Assembly: GCA_019119265.1 (NCBI GenBank)
Contig: DWXI01000190.1
Location: 1 to 33,676 of the forward strand
Origin: Candidatus Mediterraneibacter intestinigallinarum
Lineage (GTDB): Bacteria > Bacillota > Clostridia > Lachnospirales > Lachnospiraceae
Direction: 5' to 3'
DNA: 33,676 nt
Below, in pieces: positions 6,990 through 14,697 of the stretch. The position numbers and the translations under genes were made by a program. Under the pieces are notes generated by a model. It was not told the DNA's origin. It ran no database searches and saw only the letters and a list, made by a program, of their open reading frames with translations. Numbering within the stretch: position 1 is the stretch's first letter; the number at the start of each line of letters is the position of its first letter.

Positions 6990-9464
6990 ATGTTCAGCAA
7001 AAGATTTGAGAAAGAAACATTCAAGCAGACGGTAAAGGACAATGTCAGAAACCTTTACAGAAAAACAATCGAGGAAGCGACTGAGCAGCAGGTATTCCAG
7101 GCGGTTTCTTATGCAGTAAAAGACGTTATCTTTGACGACTGGTTTGCTACTCAGAAAGCATATGATGAGGCGGACGCAAAGACAGTTTATTATATGTCCA
7201 TGGAGTTCCTGATGGGGCGCGCGCTTGGAAATAACCTTATCAATATGACGGTATACAAGGAAGTAAAGGAGGCTCTTGACGAACTGGGACTTGATCTGAA
7301 CGTGATCGAGGATCAGGAGCCGGATGCAGCTCTCGGAAACGGCGGTCTGGGAAGACTTGCAGCATGTTTCCTCGACTCACTGGCAACCCTGAATTATCCG
7401 GCATACGGATGTGGTATCCGTTATCGCTACGGTATGTTCAAACAGAAGATTGAGAACGGATACCAGAAAGAGGTTCCGGACGACTGGTTAAGAGAGGGAA
7501 ATCCGTTTGAGCTTCGCAGAGAAGAGTATGCGAAAGAAGTCCGTTTCGGCGGAAATATCCGTTTTGAGAAAGATCCTGCAACGGGAAAAGATATCTTTAT
7601 CCAGGAAAATTATGAGTCCGTACTCGCGATCCCCTATGATATGCCGATCGTAGGATACGGCAACCACGTAGTAAATACACTGCGTGTATGGGATGCAAAG
7701 GCGATCACGGACTTTAAGCTGGATGAGTTTGACAGAGGAAACTATCACAAAGCGGTAGAGCAGGAGAACCTTGCAAAACTGATCGTCGATGTACTCTATC
7801 CGAACGATAATCACTATTCAGGAAAAGAGCTTCGTCTGAAACAGCAGTATTTCTTCATCTCTGCGAGCCTTCAGGCGCTGATCGCAAAATACAAAAAGAA
7901 ACACAGCGATATTCGCAAGCTGTATGAAAAAGTAGTCATCCAGATGAACGATACTCACCCGACGGTGGCAGTTCCGGAGCTGATGAGGCTGCTCATTGAT
8001 GAAGAGGGGCTGACATGGGAAGAGGCATGGGATGTGACCACAAAGACCTGTGCGTACACGAACCATACGATCATGGCAGAGGCTCTTGAGAAATGGCCGA
8101 TCGACCTGTTCTCACGTCTCCTGCCGCGTATCTACCAGATTGTTCAGGAGATCGACCGCCGGTTCCTTATCAAAGTCCGCGAGATGTATCCGGGCAACGA
8201 GGATAAAGTGAAGAAGATGGCGATCCTCATGGACGGCCAGGTGCGCATGGCAAATATGGCGATCATTGCAGGATTCTCTGTAAACGGTGTGGCGAAGCTT
8301 CATACGGAAATCCTGAAACATCAGGAGCTGAAAGACTTCTATGAGATGATGCCGGAGAAGTTCAATAACAAGACAAACGGTATCACACAGAGACGTTTCC
8401 TTGCACATGGAAATCCGCTTCTCGCTGACTGGATCACAGATAAGATCGGAGACGGCTGGATCACCGATCTTTCCCAGATCGCGAAGCTGAAACCGTATGT
8501 AGACGATGACAGCGCAAGACGCGAATTTATGGAGATCAAGTATAAGAACAAAGTCCGCCTTGCAAAATATATCAAAGAGCATAACGGCATCGATGTGGAT
8601 CCGCGCTCTATTTTCGATGTACAGGTAAAACGTCTGCATGAGTATAAACGTCAGTTCCTGAACATCCTGCATATCATGTATCTGTACAATCAGATCAAAG
8701 AGCATCCGGAACGGAGCTTCTATCCGAGAACATTTATCTTCGGCGCGAAAGCGGCAGCAGGATATTTAAGAGCCAAAGAGACGATCAAGCTGATCAATTC
8801 TGTGGCTGATGTGGTAAATAACGACCGCAGCATCAACGGAAAACTGAAAGTCGTGTTTATCGAAGACTACCGCGTGTCCAACGCAGAGATCATTTTTGCG
8901 GCAGCAGATGTCAGCGAGCAGATATCCACAGCGTCTAAAGAGGCGTCAGGCACGGGTAACATGAAGTTCATGCTGAACGGCGCTCCGACACTGGGAACAA
9001 TGGACGGCGCGAACGTGGAGATCGTACAGGAAGTCGGCGCGGAGAATGCATTTATCTTCGGCCTGAGCTCAGAAGAAGTTATCAATTACGAGAACAACGG
9101 CGGATACAATCCGCAGGATATCTACTTCAACGACTGGGAACTGAAACGTGTGGTAGACCAGCTTATGGACGGTACTTATTCACACGGCGACCACAACATG
9201 TATAAGAACCTTTATAACTCACTTCTCAATACACAGTCTACGGACAAAGCGGATATGTATTTTATCCTGAAGGATTTCCGCTCCTACGCAGACGCGCAGA
9301 AGAGAGTAGAAGAGGCTTACAGAGACCAGCAGAGATGGTCCAGGATGGCAATGATGCAGACGGCATGCAGCGGAAAGTTCTCATCTGACCGTACGATCGA
9401 GGAGTATGTAAATGATATCTGGCATCTTGAAAAAGTAGAGGTTCCGTCCGGAGAGGATGAATAG
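6990..9464 (+). CDS. glgP: Glycogen/maltodextrin phosphorylase
   Basis: This 824-residue enzyme phosphorolyses alpha-1,4-glucan to glucose-1-phosphate. Family blocks are clear: YYMSMEFLMGRALGNNLIN, ALGNGGLGRLAACFLDS, VKRLHEYKRQFLN, and the pyridoxal-phosphate site EASGTGNMKFMLNGA near the C-terminus. Length is normal for bacterial phosphorylases. The open frame extends upstream to an ATG at 6945 inside ileS, but the ATG at 6990 is preferred: it follows the AAGGAAGG sequence near 6972-6979, it falls after the ileS stop, and it begins MFSKRFEKETF. The gene lies four bases after ileS and likely shares its transcript, which would place a glycogen enzyme partly under T-box control. Confidence 0.95.
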   Translation: MFSKRFEKETFKQTVKDNVRNLYRKTIEEATEQQVFQAVSYAVKDVIFDDWFATQKAYDEADAKTVYYMSMEFLMGRALGNNLINMTVYKEVKEALDELGLDLNVIEDQEPDAALGNGGLGRLAACFLDSLATLNYPAYGCGIRYRYGMFKQKIENGYQKEVPDDWLREGNPFELRREEYAKEVRFGGNIRFEKDPATGKDIFIQENYESVLAIPYDMPIVGYGNHVVNTLRVWDAKAITDFKLDEFDRGNYHKAVEQENLAKLIVDVLYPNDNHYSGKELRLKQQYFFISASLQALIAKYKKKHSDIRKLYEKVVIQMNDTHPTVAVPELMRLLIDEEGLTWEEAWDVTTKTCAYTNHTIMAEALEKWPIDLFSRLLPRIYQIVQEIDRRFLIKVREMYPGNEDKVKKMAILMDGQVRMANMAIIAGFSVNGVAKLHTEILKHQELKDFYEMMPEKFNNKTNGITQRRFLAHGNPLLADWITDKIGDGWITDLSQIAKLKPYVDDDSARREFMEIKYKNKVRLAKYIKEHNGIDVDPRSIFDVQVKRLHEYKRQFLNILHIMYLYNQIKEHPERSFYPRTFIFGAKAAAGYLRAKETIKLINSVADVVNNDRSINGKLKVVFIEDYRVSNAEIIFAAADVSEQISTASKEASGTGNMKFMLNGAPTLGTMDGANVEIVQEVGAENAFIFGLSSEEVINYENNGGYNPQDIYFNDWELKRVVDQLMDGTYSHGDHNMYKNLYNSLLNTQSTDKADMYFILKDFRSYADAQKRVEEAYRDQQRWSRMAMMQTACSGKFSSDRTIEEYVNDIWHLEKVEVPSGEDE

Positions 9465-9474
9465 GAGGAGTCTT

Positions 9475-10302
9475 ATGGATTTTGGCTATAATTACGGATA
9501 TGAATACAATTATGATTATCCTGTACACATGAACAGTACTGGTTCGCTGTTTACCGCACTGATGTATATTTATCTGATCATATTGACAGTGATCGTTATT
9601 TTTGCGCTTGCAAGTTATATCTTTCATTCGGTTGGGATGTATACCATTGGAAAGCGGATGGGAAGAGAATACGCATGGCTCGCTTTTATACCGTTTGCAA
9701 GAGATTATTTCCACGGGGAACTTGCCGGAGCAATACCGCTGAAGAGCAGGAAGATTAAAAATCCGGGGATATGGAATCTGGTACTGCCGATTATCTATAA
9801 TGCCATAGCAGGCATATTGATCGTGATCGTTGTGATCGCCGGAATTGGAGCGGGAGTTGCATCAGAAATGAACCGTGGGGTGACAGGCATTTCCGCATTC
9901 ATATCAGCTCTGATCGGTGTATATGTACTGATTCTGATATTAGCTGTTGCATATACGGCAATACATTCTGTGCTGAGAGTTCTGATCGACATTCAGATTT
10001 ACGAAAGATTTACCTCGCGGAATATGGCGGTGGTACATTCTGTACTTTCGGCTATTTTGCCGCTCTATGAGTCCATCTGCTTCTTTGTTATGAGGAACAG
10101 AGATTTTAATCCGGGGATGGAACCGCACATCGCTCCGCCGGTACCTCCTGTACCGCCGATGCCGCCCGTACCGCCGGTATCTCATGTAGAGTCTGGGAAT
10201 ATGGAGATGACTTCTGAGAAGCCGCAGGATCAGGCTGCAGATCGTAAGGAGGATACATTACAGCCTCCGATTGGAGAACAAACAGATCATAAACCAGAAT
10301 AA
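9475..10302 (+). CDS. Membrane protein of unknown function with proline-rich tail
   Basis: This 275-residue protein starts with a Tyr/Asn-rich segment (DFGYNYGYEYNYDYP). It then has about four hydrophobic helices (near residues 25-50, 100-125, 135-165 and 185-205), between which lies the motif YAWLAFIPFARDYFHGELAG. The C-terminal tail from about residue 215 is soluble and carries repeated PPVPP units, then an acidic Gln-rich end. The motif AWLAFIPFA with several helices resembles small uncharacterised Firmicute membrane proteins; no function can be assigned. AGGAGGAG at 9463-9470 sets the ATG at 9475 rather than the in-frame ATG at 9457, which overlaps glgP. It sits between glgP and spoIID on the same strand. 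Confidence 0.8.
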   Translation: MDFGYNYGYEYNYDYPVHMNSTGSLFTALMYIYLIILTVIVIFALASYIFHSVGMYTIGKRMGREYAWLAFIPFARDYFHGELAGAIPLKSRKIKNPGIWNLVLPIIYNAIAGILIVIVVIAGIGAGVASEMNRGVTGISAFISALIGVYVLILILAVAYTAIHSVLRVLIDIQIYERFTSRNMAVVHSVLSAILPLYESICFFVMRNRDFNPGMEPHIAPPVPPVPPMPPVPPVSHVESGNMEMTSEKPQDQAADRKEDTLQPPIGEQTDHKPE

Positions 10303-10311
10303 AATGACGGG

Positions 10312-10345
10312 AGCCCTTCATATATTTATTGATATATGGAGGGCT
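10312..10345 (+). promoter_or_regulatory. Stem-loop that buries the spoIID ribosome site
   Basis: AGCCCTTCATATAT (10312-10325) pairs over 14 bp, with one G-T pair, with ATATATGGAGGGCT (10332-10345) around a six-base loop. The GGAGGG ribosome site of spoIID is inside the 3' arm, seven bases before ATG 10352. The stem is followed by GTTCTT, so it may also act as a weak terminator of the preceding gene. A comparable hairpin precedes cwlD at 28881-28930. Confidence 0.7.
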
Positions 10346-10351
10346 GTTCTT

Positions 10352-11341
10352 ATGAACCGGTATGCGATTGAACAGAAATTTAAATCTGCAGCAGCATTTC
10401 TCATAATCCTTATTCTGCTGCCCTATATTGTCTCTGTATTTGTAAACGGAACCGACTTAAGAGAAGTGGATGACGGGGTGTTTTATGTAAAAGTGAAAAT
10501 ACCCGAGACGGAAGAAGCAGACGGAGTGACAGAACTCAACTGGACCGATTATCTGGCCGGAATCCTGGCGAAAGAAATATCAAAAGACAGTGAGCCGGAA
10601 GCCATGAAAGCCCAGGCAATCCTGATCCGGACCAAGATATACAGAGCAGCGGAAAACTCGGAAGATAAAATACTCACGGAGAGCTATCTGTCGCGGGAGG
10701 AGATGGAAGATGAATGGGGATCTGAAAACTACCGGAAATATTATGAAAAATATATCCGAGCTGTAGAAGAGACAGATGATACTGTGCTTATGTACAATGA
10801 CACATATGCGTGGACCCCGTTCCATCAGTCAAGTTGTGGAAAAACAAGGAGCGCGTCTGAAGTGATGGGAAGCGAAGACTACCCATATATAGCGGTTCGG
10901 GAATGCCCGGCTGATAAAGAAGCGGAGAATGAGATACAGACGTTTGTATTTTCGTATTCCGAAATACAGACATTATGCAGGGATTTTCTTGTGGCAGCAG
11001 AGAACGGTGAGAAGGCCGCTCAGGGATATACTTTCAACGATTTTGAAATAAAATCAAAAGATTCAGCAGGATATGTGAGCGAGCTGAAGATCGGTGAAAC
11101 AGTATGTACAGGAGATCAGTTCCGGGATGCGCTGTCGCTGCCGTCAAGCGCTTTTTCGCTGAACGAAAGCGGAAAAGACGATATAAAAATCACAACGACC
11201 GGGAAAGGTCACGGACTTGGAATGAGTTTGTGGACAGCGGAACAGATGGCAGAGGAAGGGAAGGACTGCGAGGAAATCCTTTCCTTCTTTTTTGAAGGAA
11301 CAGAATTAAGGAAAGATATTCAGGAGACAGAAATCTTCTGA
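10352..11341 (+). CDS. spoIID: Stage II sporulation protein D (SpoIID/LytB family)
   Basis: This 329-residue protein has one N-terminal membrane helix (about 12-32) and an extracytoplasmic SpoIID domain. In B. subtilis SpoIID is a lytic transglycosylase that degrades peptidoglycan during engulfment, working with SpoIIM and SpoIIP. The catalytic glutamate region is YLAGILAKEISKDSEPEAMKAQA, with E75 as the expected acid, and the C-terminal signature is GKGHGLGMSLW. The middle region (HQSSCGKTRSASEVMGSEDYPYIA) also matches the family. The start is taken at 10352 because GGAGGG lies seven bases upstream and the protein then begins with a normal signal-anchor; the frame stays open back to 10271. 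A SpoIIQ-like gene follows, as in Bacillus. Confidence 0.9.
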   Translation: MNRYAIEQKFKSAAAFLIILILLPYIVSVFVNGTDLREVDDGVFYVKVKIPETEEADGVTELNWTDYLAGILAKEISKDSEPEAMKAQAILIRTKIYRAAENSEDKILTESYLSREEMEDEWGSENYRKYYEKYIRAVEETDDTVLMYNDTYAWTPFHQSSCGKTRSASEVMGSEDYPYIAVRECPADKEAENEIQTFVFSYSEIQTLCRDFLVAAENGEKAAQGYTFNDFEIKSKDSAGYVSELKIGETVCTGDQFRDALSLPSSAFSLNESGKDDIKITTTGKGHGLGMSLWTAEQMAEEGKDCEEILSFFFEGTELRKDIQETEIF

Positions 11342-11361
11342 AAAGAAAGGCACGTATTTTT

Positions 11362-11390
11362 CATAAATCTTTTAAAAGGCCCGGAATAAT
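11362..11390 (+). promoter_or_regulatory. Possible sigma-F type forespore promoter for the spoIIQ-like gene
   Basis: CATAA at 11362-11366 is followed after 16 bases by GGAATAAT at 11383-11390, which resembles the GGNNANANT -10 of forespore sigma factors. SpoIIQ is made in the forespore under sigma-F in Bacillus, so the match is expected by function, but the -35 is weak. Confidence 0.35.
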
Positions 11391-11431
11391 ACAGTCGTTT
11401 TCTGGCAAAAATATAGCCAGAGGTGATGACA

Positions 11432-12250
11432 ATGAATAAGAATGAAAGACAGTCTTTCCTGAAAGGAAAGGGCGCTGCCGTCGGCATTGTGATCTGCTTT
11501 GTAGCTGTCATAGCACTGGTTGGGGCATATACGTTCAGCAATTACCAGAGGGATATTGATGAGCAGATGGCAAAAGCTGAAGAACAGGCAGAGGAACTTA
11601 CAGAAGATATGGGAACAGATACAGAGGATACAACAGAGAGTACTACAGAGGAAACGACAACAGACGATATCGTCCTGCCGGAAACAGATGATGATCTGAC
11701 AGAAGATCCTGAAGACGGGCAGCAGGGCCGGTCAGACGAAGGCGGAGCCGGTATGGGCTCGCAGGACAGTACGGGTGAAAATGCCGGAACAGATGGCAGC
11801 TCTGCAGCTGCAACCGGAGATACATCAGGCATATGGTTCAGCGAAGACAGTATTCTTACGTGGCCTGCCAGTGGTGCGGTGATCATGAGCTATAGTATGG
11901 ATCAGACGGTATTCTTCCAGACACTGGAGCAGTATAAGTATAATCCGGCAATGATCATCGGCGGAGAAGTGGGAGAGACGATCGGTGCATCGGCAGCAGG
12001 GATTGTGACCAATATCGAGGAGACTGCGCAGACAGGTACTACTGTCACCCTTGATATGGGGAACGGTTACAGTGCCGTGTACGGGCAACTCAGTGATGTG
12101 CCTGTAGCTGTCGGTGATTACGTCGGAGCGGGAGAATCACTTGGCACATTGAGCGAACCTACAAAATACTACAGCGTAGAAGGACCGAATCTTTACTTTG
12201 AAGTGCTCAAAGACGGCGAGCCGGTCGATCCGATGAACTTTATGGAGTAG
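11432..12250 (+). CDS. spoIIQ: SpoIIQ-like M23/LytM-fold protein lacking zinc ligands
   Basis: The 272-residue protein has an N-terminal cytoplasmic stub, one membrane helix (about 15-35), an acidic Thr/Glu/Asp/Gly-rich linker (about 45-130), and a C-terminal LytM/M23 fold. In engulfment SpoIIQ in the forespore membrane docks with SpoIIIAH from the mother cell. Identification rests on the layout, the LytM-like block (GASAAGIVTNIEE, TVTLDMGNGYSAVYGQL, GDYVGAGESLGT, NLYFEVLKDG) and the position after spoIID. Active M23 enzymes have HxxxD and HxH; here the first region reads MIIGGEVGETIG and the second NLYFEV, so no zinc ligand remains. It is therefore a structural, not enzymatic, member. AGGTGAT just upstream favours ATG 11432 over 11423 or 11426. 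Confidence 0.8.
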   Translation: MNKNERQSFLKGKGAAVGIVICFVAVIALVGAYTFSNYQRDIDEQMAKAEEQAEELTEDMGTDTEDTTESTTEETTTDDIVLPETDDDLTEDPEDGQQGRSDEGGAGMGSQDSTGENAGTDGSSAAATGDTSGIWFSEDSILTWPASGAVIMSYSMDQTVFFQTLEQYKYNPAMIIGGEVGETIGASAAGIVTNIEETAQTGTTVTLDMGNGYSAVYGQLSDVPVAVGDYVGAGESLGTLSEPTKYYSVEGPNLYFEVLKDGEPVDPMNFME

Positions 12251-12251
12251 A

Positions 12252-12941
12252 GGAATTCGTGTTTGTTGTATAGATTGTTCTGCTAAAAGACAGAAAAGCG
12301 AACTAATTTGAATTGCGGACGCTGTGAAAAGCGGATACTGTAACGCCATGCCGGCCCGCTCCTCCTCATCCCCTGGAATCCCTGTAACGAAAAAGAAAAT
12401 ACTCGTCCATTGTAACTCGTATTTCTTTTTCTAACAGGGAGAACCAGGTGTATTCGGAACGCTCCTGCCTTAATGCATGACTTATACAGTATCCGCTTCT
12501 CACAGCTGGCGCATCAGACGTCAGATTTTCTGGTTATCCGCAGTACATCCTATAAACAAACATTCATAAAAGCAGGAAGAAAAGGACGCTTTCTCGATTA
12601 AGCTCTGCTCTCGTCTTGTTTTTATGAGTATTTGTTTAGAAATCTTTGTAAGGACCGGACAGAAAAATGTTCAGACTGGATGGAATAGCAGAAAAAAGGG
12701 GAACTGTGTGAGCCATGCATCAAGGCAGGAGCGTTCCGAAAAGCATTTGTTCTGGATGTTAGGGGAAAGGAGATGGGAGTTACAATGAACGAGCATTTTC
12801 TTTCCCCGTTACATCCATTCAAATCTTTGAGGTAGAGCGGGCCGGCATGGCGATGCAGTTCCCCTTTTTTCTGCGTCCGCTTTACATCTGACATTTTTTG
12901 TTCGAATTATTACATGATCTCTGGAACAAACACGAATTTCC
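12252..12941. repeat. Giant imperfect palindrome B (690 bp)
   Basis: Almost the whole interval is a single inverted repeat centred near 12595. The ends GGAATTCGTGTTTGTT (12252-12267) and its counterpart at 12923-12941 match. Inside, GTAACGCCATGCCGGCCCGCT matches the inverse at about 12836-12855, and TCGGAACGCTCCTGCCTTA matches the inverse at about 12720-12739. Near the tip, 12553-12577 pairs with 12613-12637 around a 35-base loop. The arms are diverged, with mismatched patches and small insertions between paired blocks. It begins two bases after the spoIIQ-like stop codon. Minus-strand ORFs in it are not convincing genes. Confidence 0.85.
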
Positions 12942-12971
12942 ATTGCCAAACCGGAAAAAACAGGAAAGGCG

Positions 12972-13086
12972 AATCTCACGGAATAAAAATACAAAATCAT
13001 ACGGAATGAAAATAGAGAATTGCTCGGAATAGAAATTAAAAATCTCACGGAATGAAATTGCAAAATCTCACGGAATGGATTATAAT
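12972..13086 (+). repeat. Five tandem 23-bp repeats forming the promoter of the ATPase gene
   Basis: Five units of exactly 23 bases begin at 12972, 12995, 13018, 13041 and 13064. Each holds CGGAAT at the same place (12979, 13002, 13025, 13048, 13071); the consensus is about AATCTCACGGAATGAAAAT. The last six bases of unit 4 are TTGCAA (13058-13063) and of unit 5 TATAAT (13081-13086), which makes the -35 and -10 of the promoter. The design suggests an array of protein-binding sites overlapping the promoter. Confidence 0.88.
13058..13086 (+). promoter_or_regulatory. Promoter of the DUF4143 ATPase gene
   Basis: TTGCAA (13058-13063) and TATAAT (13081-13086) are 17 bases apart and are embedded in repeat units 4 and 5. 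Transcription would start near 13093, leaving only about 14 bases before the ATG at 13107, just enough for the AGGAGG ribosome site. Confidence 0.75.
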
Positions 13087-13106
13087 ATACACAGGAGGAT
13101 CGTGTC

Positions 13107-14384
13107 ATGGAGAAGAAAGGATATAGACCGCGCATTATTGATAATAAGATTGAAGAGTATCTGGGTGTGTTCGGTGCACTCTGTATAGAGGGGCCCAAGT
13201 GGTGCGGGAAGACGTGGACGTCATCCTTTCACAGCAGAAGTGAGATCTATCTGGGAGATCCGGCGGGCAATTTTCAGAACAGGAACCTTGCCGAATTAAG
13301 TCCGGATCTGGTGTTGCAGGGAGAGACCCCCCGTCTGATCGATGAGTGGCAGGAAGTGCCGCCGCTGTGGGACGCCGTGAGATTTCATGTGGATCAGAGC
13401 AGTGAGAAAGGACTTTTTATCTTAACGGGATCATCAACCCCGAATCACAAAGGGATACTTCACAGTGGCGCAGGGCGCATTGCAAGGATTCGAATGCGCC
13501 CTATGTCTCTGTATGAGTCCGGGAACTCAAGCGGCATGGTTTCTCTGGGCGATTTATGTGCAGACAGGATGGAGTCTGTGATGACAGGGGAAGTCCGGCT
13601 GACAGACCTGATCGGGTACATCCTGCGCGGAGGATGGCCGGCAAGCCTCGGACTTTCGATAAAAGAAGTGTCGCTTCTGCCCCAGCAGTATCTTGACGCT
13701 ATTGTCGATGATGACGTGTACAGGATTGACGGAGTGAAGCGCGATACTACAAAGATCCGGCTACTTCTTCGCTCCCTGGCGCGAAACGAGAGCACCACGG
13801 CGACGAACCGCTCGTTGAAAAATGATGTAAAAGAAAAAGACGATGAAGATATCGATGTGGATACGATCGCATCCTATCTGGATATATTTTCCCGGCTGTT
13901 CCTGATCGAGAATCAGCAGCCCTTTTCCTCGAAGATCCGTTCGTCAGTCAGAGTAAAACAGGCGGAGAAGCGGCATTTTGCAGATCCGTCCCTTGCAGCG
14001 GCTCTCTTAGGTGCGACAGAGGAGAAACTTCTGGGAGATCTTAATACACTCGGATTCCTATTTGAGGCATTGTGCGAGAGAGATCTGAGGATTTACGCCG
14101 ATGCATTTGGGGGCCAGCTTTATCACTATCAGGATTATCAGAACCGTGAAGTTGACGCGGTGATACAGCTTCCGGGCGGAGAATGGTGCGCATTTGAGAT
14201 AAAGCTTGGCGCGAACCAGATTGATGAGGCGGCGGCAGTTCTGGTGAAATTGAAAAATGATATTGCAAAAGAGCCGGGAGGCATACCGCCGAAGGTCCTC
14301 TGTGTAGTGTGCGGGATGAGCAATGCGGCCTACAAACGCGCTGACGGGGTATATGTAGTTCCGATAACGGCGCTTCGCGAGTAA
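13107..14384 (+). CDS. AAA-type ATP-binding protein with DUF4143 domain
   Basis: This 425-residue protein has an N-terminal P-loop ATPase domain with Walker A GPKWCGKT (29-36), Walker B PRLIDEWQ (D79, E80) and a sensor-like FILTGSSTP. A C-terminal DUF4143 region follows, with a nuclease-like end (REVDAVIQLPGGEWCAFEIKLG) that resembles a PD-(D/E)XK fold (D...E-K). Many bacteria and archaea have several such proteins. Their function is not established; links to mobile DNA or toxin-antitoxin-like behaviour have been suggested from context. AGGAGG precedes ATG 13107. The gene lies between a giant palindrome plus 23-bp repeat array and a GIY-YIG gene 15 bases downstream, so it looks like an accessory insertion next to the sporulation genes. 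Confidence 0.88.
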   Translation: MEKKGYRPRIIDNKIEEYLGVFGALCIEGPKWCGKTWTSSFHSRSEIYLGDPAGNFQNRNLAELSPDLVLQGETPRLIDEWQEVPPLWDAVRFHVDQSSEKGLFILTGSSTPNHKGILHSGAGRIARIRMRPMSLYESGNSSGMVSLGDLCADRMESVMTGEVRLTDLIGYILRGGWPASLGLSIKEVSLLPQQYLDAIVDDDVYRIDGVKRDTTKIRLLLRSLARNESTTATNRSLKNDVKEKDDEDIDVDTIASYLDIFSRLFLIENQQPFSSKIRSSVRVKQAEKRHFADPSLAAALLGATEEKLLGDLNTLGFLFEALCERDLRIYADAFGGQLYHYQDYQNREVDAVIQLPGGEWCAFEIKLGANQIDEAAAVLVKLKNDIAKEPGGIPPKVLCVVCGMSNAAYKRADGVYVVPITALRE

Positions 14385-14399
14385 GAAGAGGTGGCGGAT

Positions 14400-14645
14400 G
14401 TGAATTATACATATATTGTCAAATGCAGTGACGGTTCGCTCTACACCGGATGGACGAATGATCTGGAGAAGCGGATCAAAGCCCACAATGATGGAAAAGG
14501 TGCGAAATATACAAAATCCCGCAGACCGGTGGTTCTGGCGTATTATGAGGAATTTCACACGAGAGAAGAGGCGATGCGCCGGGAGTGGGAGATCAAGCAG
14601 ATGACGAGAGAGCAGAAAATGAAAATGATCCGGGAAGATATCTGA
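14400..14645 (+). CDS. GIY-YIG domain protein (YhbQ/UPF0213 family)
   Basis: An 81-residue single-domain GIY-YIG protein. The first strand reads YTYIVKCSDGSLYTGWTNDLEKRIKAH; the GIY-YIG pair appears as YIV...YTG, followed by the conserved Arg and His and a later Glu (REWEIKQM). Small stand-alone members of this family are nuclease-like, but their role is largely unknown. The GTG at 14400 is chosen because the protein then begins MNYTYIVKC, as is usual for the family, with GAGGTGG just upstream; a GTG at 14391 would add three residues. It follows the ATPase gene by 15 bases and is probably in the same transcript. Confidence 0.87.
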   Translation: MNYTYIVKCSDGSLYTGWTNDLEKRIKAHNDGKGAKYTKSRRPVVLAYYEEFHTREEAMRREWEIKQMTREQKMKMIREDI

Positions 14646-14668
14646 GCCGATATCCCCCGGATCATTTT
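14622..14668. terminator. Bidirectional terminator spanning the end of the GIY-YIG gene
   Basis: AAAATGATCCGGG (14622-14634) pairs with CCCGGATCATTTT (14656-14668), and GATATC (14637-14642) pairs with GATATC (14649-14654), with a small internal loop. A-runs on the left and T-runs on the right let it work on both strands; the next gene is convergent. The stop codon of the GIY-YIG gene lies in the apical loop. Confidence 0.85.
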
Positions 14669-14697
14669 GCGTGATATGACCGGAGAAAATATTTTAA

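Noticed and set aside
12252-12941. Insertion sequence with a transposase
   Set aside because: No transposase-like ORF and no obvious flanking target duplication could be seen; reported as a palindrome of unknown nature instead.
12972-13086. Considered as a CRISPR array
   Set aside because: The 23-base period leaves no spacers between repeats, there are no cas genes, and the units merge with a promoter.
12622-13198. Minus-strand ORFs inside palindrome B and the 23-bp repeats
   Set aside because: They arise from inverted-repeat sequence, overlap the repeat array and have no ribosome sites or family motifs.
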